A DNA stretch of 64,000 bases from Cellulomonas sp. APG4 (GCF_009996735.1 NZ_JAACYI010000019.1:1-64000); one strand, 5' to 3'. Counted from the first letter of the stretch, positions 1 through 8,308 are shown. The notes: generated by a model from the sequence alone, not told the origin. Numbers and translations are program-made.

Positions 1-125
1 CCATCAGGGTCGGCGGTGCGGCAGGCGGACAGATCTCTCAATGAGGACACCGGCAGGGTCGGTCATTCTGTGGGTCACGCCAGCCGGCACCACCTTGCCG
101 CGCAGCATGCTGGCGAGTCTCACAG

Positions 126-314
126 TCCTTCTGGTCGACCATGCAGCGCGAGCTCCTGGACCGCCGCTCCTGGGCCTGCCGCGAGGAGCTCGCCGCGGCG
201 ATCTTCGAATGGATCGAAGGCTTCTACAACCCTCTCCGGCGCCACTCCGGCCTGGACTACCGGTCCCCGAACGACTTCGAGGACCTTCACACCGCCGCCA
301 CCGCGGCGGCATGA
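126..314 (+). pseudogene. IS3-family transposase, C-terminal fragment
   Basis: This is the last ~60 codons of an IS3-type OrfB (rve integrase fold). The frame reads SFWSTMQRELLDRRSW, then a stretch with EWIEGFYNPLRRHSGLDY and SPNDFE, which is the typical tail of these transposases, ending in a TGA at 312-314. The catalytic DDE residues would lie upstream and are absent, because homology stops near base 126. It is a dead remnant in the chromosomal flank left of the integrated element. Confidence 0.75.
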
Positions 315-508
315 TCACCCAACCCGAACTGTCCGGGAAACCGGGTCAGGCTCCCGGTCTTTCATGCGGCCGGTGATGGGGACCGGCTCGCCGGGAATCG
401 GTGGGTTCTGGCGTTCGCTGAGGTGTCAGGGCAGCGGTGAGGCCCGGCTGTCGCGCCGGGTGGGCGGGTTCCGTGGTCCTCGGGTCGTCGGGACAGGGTG
501 TCGGCGGG

Positions 509-868
509 TCAGCCGAACGCGGTGCGTAATCGGCCCCAGCCAGTGGCGATCGCGGCGGCCCAGCGCCAGGCCTTGTCTATGCGCAGCCGCATCTGGCGGC
601 CGCCGCGGGTGACGCGGGCGGCGACATGCAGGACGCGGTAGCGGAACGCGGCGATCTCGCACTTGGCCAGGACCGGGTGGTCGGCGAAGGCGATGAGCTT
701 GGTCCAGGCGATCAGGTCGGTGGCCATCAGGACGACCTCGAGCCAGGCGTTGTTCTCTGCCCAGCCCCGGCAGGGCAGGTTCCGCAACCCGGTGGCCTTG
801 GCCTGGCGGATGCGGTCCTCGACGCGGGCGTGCTGACGGTGGCGCAGCTCCAGACCGGCGAGCTGGCC
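509..868 (-). pseudogene. IS1380-family transposase, C-terminal fragment
   Basis: The minus strand encodes the C-terminal ~115 residues of an IS1380-type transposase. Diagnostic stretches are ELRHRQHARVEDRIRQAK, LPCRGWAENNAWLEV and AAFRYRVLHVAARVTRGGRQ, followed by a stop. Upstream of about base 868 the homology ends abruptly and the N-terminal and central catalytic parts are missing, so it is non-functional. Together with the IS3 remnant at 126-314 it marks this flank as an old insertion hot spot. Confidence 0.75.
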
Positions 869-921
869 GGGGCGGCCCCGGCGGCATCGGCGCGGAGGCG
901 GTCGACGTCTCGGCCGAGTCC

Positions 922-1548
922 GTGCTCTCAGGCGCCTTGGGCACCGTCGCCCCGATCGCGGGGACGGGAGAGGCGCTGTGCTCGGTGACGGCGATGCGCG
1001 AGGTGCCGCGCGATCCCGACGGCGTCCCTGGCGTGGACTGGCTCGACCTGGGCCTGCCCCTCGGCTCGCTCGGGAGGCTCGACCGCCGGGTGGGTGCCTT
1101 CCCGCTCGTCCCCGGCGGCGACGAGTCATGGCGGGCGCCGGTCGACGCATGGCTCCAGGGCGTGGCTCGGGCGGTCTTCGCCGCGTGCCCGTACGAGCAC
1201 GCCGTCCTCGGCTTCGAGGTCACCGGCGTCGAGGTCGCTGATGCGGAGCGCGAGCAGGCGTTGCTGCTCGCGCCCGGCCCGACGGGGGAGCTCGCCTTCA
1301 CGTCGGCACCGCTCTTCGCCTACCCCCACCTACGACCCGTGGCCGCGCCCGACGAGCGCCGGACGTCCAGCCGGATCGCCGCATGGTCGTGGCCGCTCGG
1401 AGGCGCAGTCGCCGCGGCGGTCCTCTGGACCGTCTGGCCCGAGACGCGTGACGAGCCCTGGTGGACCATTGCCGGCCTCGCCCTCGCCGGAGCGGTGGTC
1501 GTGGCGGCCTCCGCGTGGTCGCGCCGACGCCGTTCGCGTCAGGCTTGA
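922..1548 (+). CDS. hypothetical protein with two C-terminal membrane segments
   Basis: The protein has about 208 residues if the GTG at 922 is used. The first ~150 residues are acidic and look soluble. Two hydrophobic segments follow (around residues 150-170 and 176-195), with a basic tail (RRRRSRQA) that should face the cytoplasm. The frame is open upstream of 922, up to the edge of the IS1380 remnant, so the native N-terminus may have been cut off by that insertion. I do not recognise the family. It lies in the chromosomal flank, outside the element. Confidence 0.5.
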   Translation: MLSGALGTVAPIAGTGEALCSVTAMREVPRDPDGVPGVDWLDLGLPLGSLGRLDRRVGAFPLVPGGDESWRAPVDAWLQGVARAVFAACPYEHAVLGFEVTGVEVADAEREQALLLAPGPTGELAFTSAPLFAYPHLRPVAAPDERRTSSRIAAWSWPLGGAVAAAVLWTVWPETRDEPWWTIAGLALAGAVVVAASAWSRRRRSRQA

Positions 1549-1658
1549 ACTTCGGTCGAGCCGTCGAGGCGCGAGGGGGGAGTGAGATGACCGAGGTCTC
1601 CTCGGGCGACTCTCGCGTCGACGTCGCGCTTCCTGCGCAGCCTCCCAGACCCGACCGC

Positions 1659-1698
1659 TTACAGTCTGCAGGCCTCAACGTTTACAGTCTGCAGACTG
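1659..1698. repeat. Two direct copies of TTACAGTCTGCAG, 23 bp apart
   Basis: The 13-mer TTACAGTCTGCAG occurs at 1659-1671 and 1682-1694. The second copy extends into a perfect 14-bp palindrome (CAGTCTGCAGACTG, 1685-1698). The copies lie at the end of a possible 47-codon frame (ATG 1587) that I do not trust as a gene. The 23-bp spacing and the palindrome look like a protein-binding site rather than coding sequence. No other structure is visible between 1549 and 1910. Confidence 0.45.
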
Positions 1699-1910
1699 CT
1701 GCCTTTGCGGCCTGCGGATTTCGACGCTGACACTCTGCTGTCGCTCGAGGCGCGGAGCGCGCGTGCGGGCGAGGGGAGCGCCCGATGGTGTCGGGCTGCC
1801 GTCGCCGTGGCCATGGTCGGACCTCTTCGCCATGGCACGAGCCGACCAGCACGATGGTGCCGGGTAGGTCTGACCTGGCCTCGATGAAGCCCTGGCCTAC
1901 GGAAACCAAG

Positions 1911-1953
1911 GGAGCGGGTGACGGGAATCGAACCCGCGCTGTCAGCTTGGGAA
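1911..1953. other. attL: left attachment repeat (3' part of tRNA-Gly)
   Basis: These 43 bases equal 56653-56695 exactly and carry the T-arm and acceptor-stem sequence of tRNA-Gly. After the repeat the sequence departs from the tRNA (an A where the tRNA has G), so no D-arm or 5' acceptor strand follows and this is not a tRNA gene. A 12-bp palindrome, AGAACCGGTTCT, lies just inside at 1960-1971 and could be part of the recombinase core or arm region. Confidence 0.85.
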
Positions 1954-1989
1954 ACTGACAGAACCGGTTCTAGCCACTCGCCGCGAGGC

Positions 1990-2398
1990 CATCGCTACAG
2001 GTCAGAGCCAGCACAGGTGCCAACTTGCGACAGCGAGCGACACCTCGTGACGTCTCGGTATGGAGCGTAATGGAGCGGCGCGCGGCAGCCAAGGACGACA
2101 CCGCCACGGCAGCGCTACTACGTCTGGTCAACGTTCTTCGGCCGGCCTGGAGCAGCGCGGACTCGGCCATCCCGAGCGGGCGGGCAACGTCACGAACGGT
2201 ACGCCCGGACTAGTCGATGCCACCCTCGTCGGTGCGCTCGCTCAACCAGCTCGGGCGCGCTACGGCGAGACTGCGGCAGAAAGGGCCTCGGCGTGCTTCA
2301 TCCTCTCGGGCAAGCGTAGCTGCAGACCTCATCAACGGTGTCCGTCGAAGCGGGTCGCGATCTCCAGCCAACCGCTATCAACGGGTGGCCGAGCACAC
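1990..2398. other. Non-coding stretch inside attL
   Basis: Apart from the arm-type 18-mer at 2059-2076 I see no gene here. The open frames that cross the region lack a ribosome binding site and recognisable protein sequence. It is most likely the regulatory and attachment region of the element's left end. Confidence 0.4.
2059..2076. repeat. Putative integrase arm site, left end
   Basis: The sequence TATGGAGCGTAATGGAGC lies about 105 bp inside attL. A near-identical 18-mer (TATGGAGCGTTATGGTGC, 16 of 18 bases equal) lies at 56559-56576, between the integrase start codon and attR. Short direct repeats near both ends of an element are typical arm-type binding sites for tyrosine integrases. That role is inferred from position only. 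Confidence 0.5.
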
Positions 2399-2833
2399 CT
2401 AGTTGGCGTCACTGACTAGGAATCTGCGCGACGTGAGCCGCTCAATCTGGCCGCTGGCGTGGAAGACCAGGCCAGCCATGAAGTCGACGATGCGCTTCGC
2501 GTCGGCATCGTCGAGAGCCTCGAGATTGACACCGACGGTCCCATGTTGGCGCAGCAGTTCGCCGATGGCTCGGGCGTCCTGGTACGACCTCACGTCGACC
2601 CAGGTGAGCCCTGATGTGCGAGCGGTCTGTGGCGCTGCGTCTTCAGTGCCGGCCTGCGCGACAGCCTGTTCGAACTCTGCGCTGGCTCCAAGAGCTTCGA
2701 GCCGCGTCATCCGGGTGAGCAGGGCGCTGATCCTCGCACGGAAGCCCACGGCGAGGGCGAGGACCGTCAACGGCCAGATGAACACCTTGATGTACTCGAG
2801 CACAACGAGCGGCGTCGACATGTCCGCGAACAT
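2399..2833 (-). CDS. Membrane-anchored SepF-domain protein
   Basis: The protein has 144 residues from the ATG at 2833; a TTG at 2860 would add nine. Residues ~9-31 form one hydrophobic membrane segment (VFIWPLTVLALAVGF). A helical linker follows (LTRMTRLEALGASAEFEQAV), and residues ~80-141 resemble the SepF fold: SYQDARAIGELLRQ, VNLEALDDADAKRIVDFMAG, then SGQIERLTSRRFLVS. SepF normally tethers FtsZ to the membrane at the division site through an N-terminal amphipathic helix; here a true membrane segment replaces that helix. The gene is divergent from the FRG-domain gene at 2972, with a ~140-bp shared promoter region. It could interfere with or sense cell division, perhaps as part of a defence or addiction pair; this role is inference. 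Confidence 0.65.
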   Translation of the reverse strand: MFADMSTPLVVLEYIKVFIWPLTVLALAVGFRARISALLTRMTRLEALGASAEFEQAVAQAGTEDAAPQTARTSGLTWVDVRSYQDARAIGELLRQHGTVGVNLEALDDADAKRIVDFMAGLVFHASGQIERLTSRRFLVSDAN

Positions 2834-2971
2834 ATCGGAGCCTGATGCCGCCAGCCCCAACTAGGGCCTACGTCCTGGAGGGTCAGGGGCCTCCTGCGGA
2901 AGGGCGGTTTCAGCAACAAGAGCCAGCATCCCGCTCGGGACATCGCGCCACTGGGCCCGGTACCTTCCGGT

Positions 2972-3949
2972 ATGGCCACACTGTCACCGGAGACGGCGCC
3001 CGCGACGTTCTTTGACCGCCTCGACGTGCGCCGCGCTCTAGGCATGACAAGCGTGGACGACCTCTGGGACTGGGCGGTCGGCGGCGGCTCTGCTGGCGGA
3101 CTGCCTGTGGGCGACAAGGTCGTGTACCGCGGGCAGTCCCACGCTGACTTTGGGCTGACCTCGTCCTTGTACCGGCTCTGTCGCAAGGCACTGCCGTCCG
3201 GAGTGGCGGAGAAGCGCTTGGCTGAGGTCGAGGCGAAGGTGCTCGCGGCCATGCGTAGTGAAGGGCTCGGCAGGCGTATGAGCGATGGACAGTTGCTCTC
3301 CGTGCTCCAGCATCACGGCGTTCCGACGCGGCTCATCGACTTCTCGCGCGGTCCTCTTGAAGCGCTCTACTTCGCCGTCGAAGGACGCGACGGCATCGAC
3401 GGTCGCATGTTCGTGGTTCGCGTGGACGGAAGGCCGACATCCGTTGCGACAGAGATGCCTTTCGAGTCGACTCACGGCGACCCCGCCCTGCCGTGGGCCT
3501 CGTATGCCCGGGGTAACACGCGCGCGCAGGATCCGTGGACGCAGACAGTCGCCCTCGTTGACCCGAAGGACCTCGATCCGCGAATGGTCGCTCAGCGCGG
3601 CGTCTTCCTCGTGGGCGGACTCAACCGGCGGTCCGCGGGGCGCAGCATGCGTTACGCGGCGGCCCCTGGAGGCCGAGCGGGGCGAGAACTCGCGCCAACG
3701 CTCTACGCCGACGTGACGTCCCTGGGCGTCAACTTCACGACGAGGATCTCCCGCCGGCCGCACGGCTCTTGGCCCGCGTCCGGATGGACCATCAAGATCG
3801 ATCACGCCTGGAAGCCAGAACTCCGTAGCCGCCTGGCTTCTCTGGGTGACTCCATCAGTAGAGACACCATGTACCCCCCGGTGGATGAGGTCGCGCGACT
3901 GGCGAACTACGCCGTCCTCGAGGACCTGGCCCAAGGCAGCCGACTGTAG
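2972..3949 (+). CDS. FRG-domain protein
   Basis: The protein has 325 residues with an FRG domain (named after its FxRG motif) at about residues 45-160. Visible signatures are VVYRGQSHADFGLTSSLYR (~50-68) and LQHHGVPTRLIDFSRGPLEA (~112-131), followed by LYFAVEG. FRG-domain proteins are common in phage-defence islands and prophages, but their reaction is unknown to me. The C-terminal ~160 residues carry no domain I recognise. The gene is divergently paired with the SepF-domain membrane protein, and the two may form a single system. The ATG start at 2972 follows a long gap without a strong ribosome binding site, so a slightly different start is possible. Confidence 0.75.
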   Translation: MATLSPETAPATFFDRLDVRRALGMTSVDDLWDWAVGGGSAGGLPVGDKVVYRGQSHADFGLTSSLYRLCRKALPSGVAEKRLAEVEAKVLAAMRSEGLGRRMSDGQLLSVLQHHGVPTRLIDFSRGPLEALYFAVEGRDGIDGRMFVVRVDGRPTSVATEMPFESTHGDPALPWASYARGNTRAQDPWTQTVALVDPKDLDPRMVAQRGVFLVGGLNRRSAGRSMRYAAAPGGRAGRELAPTLYADVTSLGVNFTTRISRRPHGSWPASGWTIKIDHAWKPELRSRLASLGDSISRDTMYPPVDEVARLANYAVLEDLAQGSRL

Positions 3950-4262
3950 GCACGGCAGCGCGTCATTGTGCCCGGCGGGCCGCCATCACCTCGGCGGGAT
4001 GGGCTCCTGTGCGCTCACCTGGCGACGGTCCGCACGCGACCATACGCGCGTGGCCGCACTCGTATGCGAGCGTCGACCAATCGACGCTCGCCGATGGGAA
4101 CTGCTTCGGCCACCGATGCGTCGAGGGCCGCGCGTTCCACTCGCCGAGGAGCATGCGACGCCGGTCGCGGAGGTTATCCCCAGGCTCGCGCGTGTGGCGC
4201 TCATGAATCCTCGGCATCGCTAACCTGCAACCTGGATCGGGACGAACCAGGGGGAAGCGGGA
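3950..4262. other. Intergenic stretch, nothing recognised
   Basis: About 310 bp separate the FRG gene from the toxin module. No RNA gene, strong hairpin or credible short gene stands out. The sequence just before 4263 (gggggaagcgggaATG) holds the ribosome binding site of the next gene. Confidence 0.4.
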
Positions 4263-4589
4263 ATGGGTACAGGGGGCGCGGTGGGGAGCGGTGAGGCTGT
4301 TGCGGACTTCGAGGAGATGCGCGCAGCGACGAGGCGGATGAACGACGCCGGGGACACCCTCGACGCCCAGCACCGGGTGCTGGACTCCCGTGGGTCCTAC
4401 CGGGCTGAGCTGCCACCGCACGTTGCGACGGTGCTGGACTCGTTCGCTGACCGGTGGGAGCACACCCTGACCCAGCTCGCCCAGGCGATGTGTGACACCG
4501 GGACGAACGTTGAGCAGTCCCGGGTCGCGTACGAGGACCGCGACGGGTTGGTGTGCTGGGACATGCGCACCCTGGACGGGCGGAACTGA
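4263..4589 (+). CDS. WXG100-like partner protein of a secreted toxin module
   Basis: This is a small helical protein of 108 residues with a helix-turn-helix-hairpin layout. It has a helix with FEEMRAATRRMNDAGDTLDA, then a second with VATVLDSFADRWEHTLTQLA, and an RW pair in place of a classical WxG turn. Such proteins pair with type VII secretion (Esx) substrates. It ends two bases before the GTG of the toxin gene, so the three genes 4263-6314 are almost certainly one operon. The secretion machinery is not in this window. Confidence 0.6.
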   Translation: MGTGGAVGSGEAVADFEEMRAATRRMNDAGDTLDAQHRVLDSRGSYRAELPPHVATVLDSFADRWEHTLTQLAQAMCDTGTNVEQSRVAYEDRDGLVCWDMRTLDGRN

Positions 4590-4591
4590 TC

Positions 4592-5956
4592 GTGGCGCCC
4601 CACCCCACGTACGGGGCCACCAGTCCCGCAGTGTTGCTTCACGCGGCTGACCCTGCCCTGGTGGACGACGACGCCGGTGACCTGCGCGGGCTCGCTGTGC
4701 GGCTCGAGTACGAGATCGCCCCGCTGCTGCGGACCGCGACGACACCCGCGTGGCAGGGCCTGGCCGGTGAACGGTACGAGCTCACCCGTGACGGGTTGTG
4801 GCGGGCCGCGTTGGGGGCCGCGGACGCGTTCAACGACGCCGCCGTCGTCTTGGAGACGTACGCGTCCGCGGTGCGCGCCGGGTACCAGCAGCTCGCGGCC
4901 GCGATGGAAGACCCGGCCGTGTGGTCGGACTCCACGGCCCGGCACGTGACCATCGACGGCATCCAGCACACCCTGGACCAGGCCGCTGAGGACCTGCGGG
5001 TGGGTCTCGGTGCGTGCTCGAACTTCCTGCCCTCCCCCACGAGCGGGATCTCCGAGGCGTTGCGTGGCGCTGGGGACTGGTGGGACGGGCTCGAGCTGTG
5101 GCAGCAGATCCTCGTCGGTGTGGCCGTCGCCGGGGCGACCGCCCTGTCCGGTGGGTCCCTCGGGGTGGCGATCGGCGTCGGTGGCGTGGCGTCCTATGGG
5201 CTTGAGCACGCCCACGGGCTCGCTGACCTCAACGACGACCCCGTCGCGGCCACCCAGTCGTACTTCGAGACGACCACACCTGCCGCGACCGCCCTACACG
5301 TGGGCGAAGCGGCGCTGACGTTCGGACCGGGAGCGTTCGGCGGAGCGGTCCTGGGGACGGGTGCACGGCACGGCATCTCCCAGGCCGTCAGGCACCCGCA
5401 CGTCTACGCCGGAGAGCTCAGCAACGCGATGGCAGCCGGTGACCGGGGTGCGGTCGACTTCTCCGCGTTCATGCGACGCGACCCGATCACCGCAGCCAAC
5501 GGGGACCTCATCACACCTCTTGACGCGGCCGCGCAGCCCGGAGCTGCAGCGCAGTACCTCGACCAGAAGGTCGTGCCACTGTCCGCCCGAGGTCAGGCCC
5601 TGGACTACCAGGTGGCCCAGTACGGCGAAGCGGAGCGGGCGATCTTCCTGCCGAACGGTCGAGAGGTCCGCCCGGACGGGTTCAACCCAACCTACGGGGC
5701 GGTGGGCGACGCGAAGTTCGTCCACGAGGGCCAGACGTCGTCGTTCTACATCCCGGAGACGATGTCGAGCCCCGGTATCCAGACGATCGCGGAGACCAAG
5801 ATGGACAACACCCTCACACGGTTGTCGCAGGCGTCGCTGGCTTCGGGTGGGGATGGGATCGTGGAGATGACGACGAACAACCCGAGGGCGGCCGCGTACA
5901 TGGAGGCGCGCATGAGCGCGTTGAACATCACCGGCTACGTACGGATCGTGGAGTGA
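4592..5956 (+). CDS. Polymorphic toxin with WXG-like N-terminus and nuclease-type C-terminus
   Basis: The GTG at 4592 gives 454 residues. The N-terminal ~170 residues are helical and Esx/WXG-like, as in type VII-exported toxins. A glycine/alanine-rich hydrophobic section follows (ILVGVAVAGATALSGGSLG), typical of such pre-toxin regions. The last ~120 residues carry REVRPDG and then GDAKF (D373 and K375), matching the D...D-x-K pattern of restriction-endonuclease-fold toxins. I infer a DNase or RNase toxin delivered to competitors. The next gene, two bases downstream, is the expected immunity gene. The nuclease assignment is from the motif and not certain. Confidence 0.65.
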   Translation: MAPHPTYGATSPAVLLHAADPALVDDDAGDLRGLAVRLEYEIAPLLRTATTPAWQGLAGERYELTRDGLWRAALGAADAFNDAAVVLETYASAVRAGYQQLAAAMEDPAVWSDSTARHVTIDGIQHTLDQAAEDLRVGLGACSNFLPSPTSGISEALRGAGDWWDGLELWQQILVGVAVAGATALSGGSLGVAIGVGGVASYGLEHAHGLADLNDDPVAATQSYFETTTPAATALHVGEAALTFGPGAFGGAVLGTGARHGISQAVRHPHVYAGELSNAMAAGDRGAVDFSAFMRRDPITAANGDLITPLDAAAQPGAAAQYLDQKVVPLSARGQALDYQVAQYGEAERAIFLPNGREVRPDGFNPTYGAVGDAKFVHEGQTSSFYIPETMSSPGIQTIAETKMDNTLTRLSQASLASGGDGIVEMTTNNPRAAAYMEARMSALNITGYVRIVE

Positions 5957-5957
5957 G

Positions 5958-6314
5958 ATGAGTGACGTTCTGATCGCCAGCACAGGGTCCTACCGGTTCG
6001 ACATCGACGCGCTCCAAGCCGCAGCATCGTCGCGGTGGCCGGGGATGCGCCGATTCGACGGCGCAGGCTCCGGGGACGGACAGTTGCAGCACGTCGGCGC
6101 CGACAACCGGCTCCTCGACGTCACGAGCCTGCGGGCCGGTCACGGCCTGGGCGTCGAAGGTGACCCTGAGCGGGTGGCCGAGTTCATGGCCTGGCTGACG
6201 ACCCAGCCCGGGTTCCCCTCAGACGGGAGCATCGAGGTCTACAACTGGGCGCTGGACATCATGCACCTGGCCCCTGGTGCGCAGGTAGGCGAGCTGTTGG
6301 CGTCGCTCCCCTAG
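5958..6314 (+). CDS. Candidate immunity protein for the upstream toxin
   Basis: This acidic protein of 118 residues begins at an ATG one base after the toxin stop codon, and the sequence GGAGTGAG before it serves as ribosome binding site. No family is recognised. Size, charge and position directly 3' of a polymorphic toxin are those of immunity proteins. It probably binds the nuclease domain of the 4592-5956 product in the cytoplasm. Confidence 0.6.
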   Translation: MSDVLIASTGSYRFDIDALQAAASSRWPGMRRFDGAGSGDGQLQHVGADNRLLDVTSLRAGHGLGVEGDPERVAEFMAWLTTQPGFPSDGSIEVYNWALDIMHLAPGAQVGELLASLP

Positions 6315-6352
6315 CCTCGCTTGTCTGGAGCGCCTGCTGGCACACTGTCGCT

Positions 6353-6532
6353 GTGCCGAATGAGAGCTCTCGAGCAGAGGCAACACGTCGTCGCCGCCAG
6401 GCTCTGCACCAGGAGGGCTTCAACGCGCCCTTGCCGACAGAGCGCGGAGCCCCGCCGGAACCGTCCACGGTGTCTCGCGACGTCGACCCCCGTCCGGCGC
6501 CTGGCCCGGCCACGCCGAGTCGCGACACCTAG
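6353..6532 (+). CDS. Possible short hypothetical protein (59 aa)
   Basis: A GTG-started frame of 59 codons encodes a very basic N-terminus (RAEATRRRRQALHQEG) and a proline-rich tail. No ribosome binding site is convincing. It fills an otherwise empty 350-bp gap and may not be expressed. Confidence 0.25.
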   Translation: MPNESSRAEATRRRRQALHQEGFNAPLPTERGAPPEPSTVSRDVDPRPAPGPATPSRDT

Positions 6533-6665
6533 CCCTTCGTCGCGCGCCGTCACCGGCCATCGTTCCTAGGGCTCCCAGCCCGCAGGCGGCAAGGGTCGAC
6601 TGTGGCGCAGCGACACGCGCCAAGCTTGACCTCGTGGGCGAACCGCACGGCGGCACACTGGGCGG

Positions 6666-7211
6666 ATGCGGCGGATCGCAGGCCAGAGACCGTACGGGGG
6701 CGACGATGGGCCGAGCGCCGCTGAGTTGCTCCTCGAGGAGACCCGTCGCGCCGAAGACCTCCAGGAAGGCGCCGGAACCGCGCTGGACCAGGTCGCTGGG
6801 ATCACGACCGGGTTCGCCGGTGTGGTCGTGAGTGTGCTCGCGGGTGGTGACGGGTGGCCGACGTTGATAGCCGCGGTGCTAGCTGCACTCTCGGCGGTGT
6901 GCGGGGTGCGCGCCATGGCGATCCGGACGACGGCGACGTTGCGCCCGGTCGCGCTCCTCGAGCGGTTCGAAGGGACGCCCAGGGCGGAGGCTGAGGTGGC
7001 GGTGCTCGCTACAGCTGCCCTCCTCCACGAGGACCGCGCCGAACGGCTGCGCAAGAAGCGCTGGTGGTTCAGCACCGCCGGCGGGCTGCTCGTGGGTGCT
7101 ATCGCGGTCCTGCTCCTAACGCTTACGCTGGATGCGGTCAACGCCGACCATGAGGCGACCGCTCCCACGGAGCAGATCGGTCCCACACCAGATGAGGAGG
7201 TGGACGGGTGA
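6666..7211 (+). CDS. Hypothetical membrane protein with three membrane segments
   Basis: The protein has 181 residues. A charged N-terminal helix (LLLEETRRAEDLQEGAG) leads into two close membrane segments (residues ~45-80), then a cytoplasmic segment with LERFEGTPRAEAEV, and a third membrane segment near residue 140-160 followed by an acidic tail. The arrangement of a short helix, a membrane hairpin and a helical domain recalls membrane effectors of nucleotide-signalling defence systems, but I cannot assign it to one. It overlaps the next gene by four bases (GTGA), so the two are translationally coupled. Confidence 0.5.
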   Translation: MRRIAGQRPYGGDDGPSAAELLLEETRRAEDLQEGAGTALDQVAGITTGFAGVVVSVLAGGDGWPTLIAAVLAALSAVCGVRAMAIRTTATLRPVALLERFEGTPRAEAEVAVLATAALLHEDRAERLRKKRWWFSTAGGLLVGAIAVLLLTLTLDAVNADHEATAPTEQIGPTPDEEVDG

Positions 7212-7519
7212 ACGGCAACGACACTGCGATCTCGTTCGCCGCGTCCCTCGCTGACCCGACGTTGGTGAGTTCGGCGGAGGGCGATCGTGACGACACCGAG
7301 CGCGTGCGCCGGTACCTCCTGGGCAAGGGTGCGGCGGAGGGCGATCGTGACGACACCGAGCGCGTGCGCCGGTACCTCCTGGGCAAGGGTGCGACGAAGG
7401 GCAGTGCTCGCGTCGTGCCCCGTGGTGCGAAGACCAGCCGGGGCGTGACGAAGAGCGCTGCCAGCGGCCGGTTCGTCAGCAAGGCGCGGTCGGCGCGGTC
7501 AAACCGCTCTAGCGACTGA
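7208..7519 (+). CDS. Basic protein with an in-frame tandem repeat
   Basis: The GTG-started product has 103 residues. Residues ~23-62 are two exact copies of a 20-residue unit (beginning AEGDRDDTERVRRYLLGKGA). The rest is rich in lysine, arginine and serine (KSAASGRFVSKARSARSNRS), so it may bind nucleic acid or the upstream membrane protein. A similar basic, serine-rich tail occurs in many small hypothetical proteins of actinobacterial plasmids. Function unknown. Confidence 0.5.
   Translation: MNGNDTAISFAASLADPTLVSSAEGDRDDTERVRRYLLGKGAAEGDRDDTERVRRYLLGKGATKGSARVVPRGAKTSRGVTKSAASGRFVSKARSARSNRSSD
7274..7393 (+). repeat. Perfect 60-bp tandem duplication in a coding region
   Basis: Bases 7274-7333 and 7334-7393 are identical. 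Sixty bases is twenty codons, so the frame is kept. The absence of any silent difference points to a recent duplication or active copy-number variation. Confidence 0.9.
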
Positions 7520-7610
7520 CCCGGTTCGCGATGGCACTTCGGATCGTGTCTACGGGGTGGCAACTCCGCTCCTGTCCACACGGCCGAGGACGGTCGCTTC
7601 CCCAAACCAC

Positions 7611-7620
7611 TGTATAGACG
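7611..7620 (+). promoter_or_regulatory. Element-wide operator, copy 1 (TGTATAGACG)
   Basis: Nine of ten bases match the family TGTATAGACA. Six bases further lies TAAGAT, a fair -10 hexamer, and the start codon at 7664 follows with an AAGGAG ribosome binding site. The operator would thus overlap the -35/-10 spacer of the promoter for 7664-8595. Confidence 0.6.
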
Positions 7621-7663
7621 GCACCGTAAGATTGGGATGCGCCCGACACATAAGGAGCACCCC

Positions 7664-8308
7664 ATGACCAGCCAGCTGACGGTTCAGCGCGCACCGCTGG
7701 ATGCCCTACGTGCCTCCGACGCCACGCCTGCCGTCGTCGTCGACACTGCTGCTCGCGAGCTGATTGTGGATGCCAACGCGGGTGCGACCCCGCCCGCGGC
7801 CAGCGACCGCAGGATCGCGTTTCCGATCCTGATGGGCATCGACCGGCCGGTGATGATCCTGGACGCTGACGTCGACGCGATTCTCGAGTGGGTCGCCCCG
7901 CTGGCGCGCCGGCTCATCGAGGCCCCGCACTCCCTGGTGCTGCGCGAGGCCATCGTGACCGCGATCCGCCTCGCGTGGGATCGCCTCGACGTGGCCCGTG
8001 CGACCGTGGCCGAGCCGTGGGATGCGGTGTGGGCGGAGGCTCGGGCGGCCCGTGAGCGCGCCGCAGCGGTCGTCGTCGCTCAGCACGTCGTGGCGCTGCA
8101 CGACCCGGCCCGGCACGGTGGGTGGGTCGTGGAGCCTGTCGTGGAGGACGATCTCGCGCTCCTGCGGGCGGGTCACGTCGACCACGGCTATCACCCAGAG
8201 CCGGTCGTGCTCTGGTGGGCGGACGCCGACGTCGAGACCGACGTCGTGGACGCGTACGTGGCGATGCTCGCCGCAGCGCAGCGGACCCCCTTGGCGGTGC
8301 CGGCATGA
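7664..8308 (+). CDS. Hypothetical protein
   Basis: The ATG at 7664 is preceded by AAGGAG and gives 214 residues; an ATG at 7637 would add nine. The protein is alanine-rich and acidic with no clear motif. It contains a predicted helical stretch WDRLDVARATVAEP and a C-terminal acidic region (WWADADVETDVVDAYV). It starts a two-gene operon under operator copy 1 and overlaps the next start codon (ATGA). It belongs to the element's backbone; function unknown. Confidence 0.6.
   Translation: MTSQLTVQRAPLDALRASDATPAVVVDTAARELIVDANAGATPPAASDRRIAFPILMGIDRPVMILDADVDAILEWVAPLARRLIEAPHSLVLREAIVTAIRLAWDRLDVARATVAEPWDAVWAEARAARERAAAVVVAQHVVALHDPARHGGWVVEPVVEDDLALLRAGHVDHGYHPEPVVLWWADADVETDVVDAYVAMLAAAQRTPLAVPA

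Noticed and set aside
1911-1985. A second tRNA-Gly gene at the left end
   Set aside because: Only the 43 bases of the 3' half match. There is no D-arm or matching 5' acceptor strand, so it is the attL fragment.
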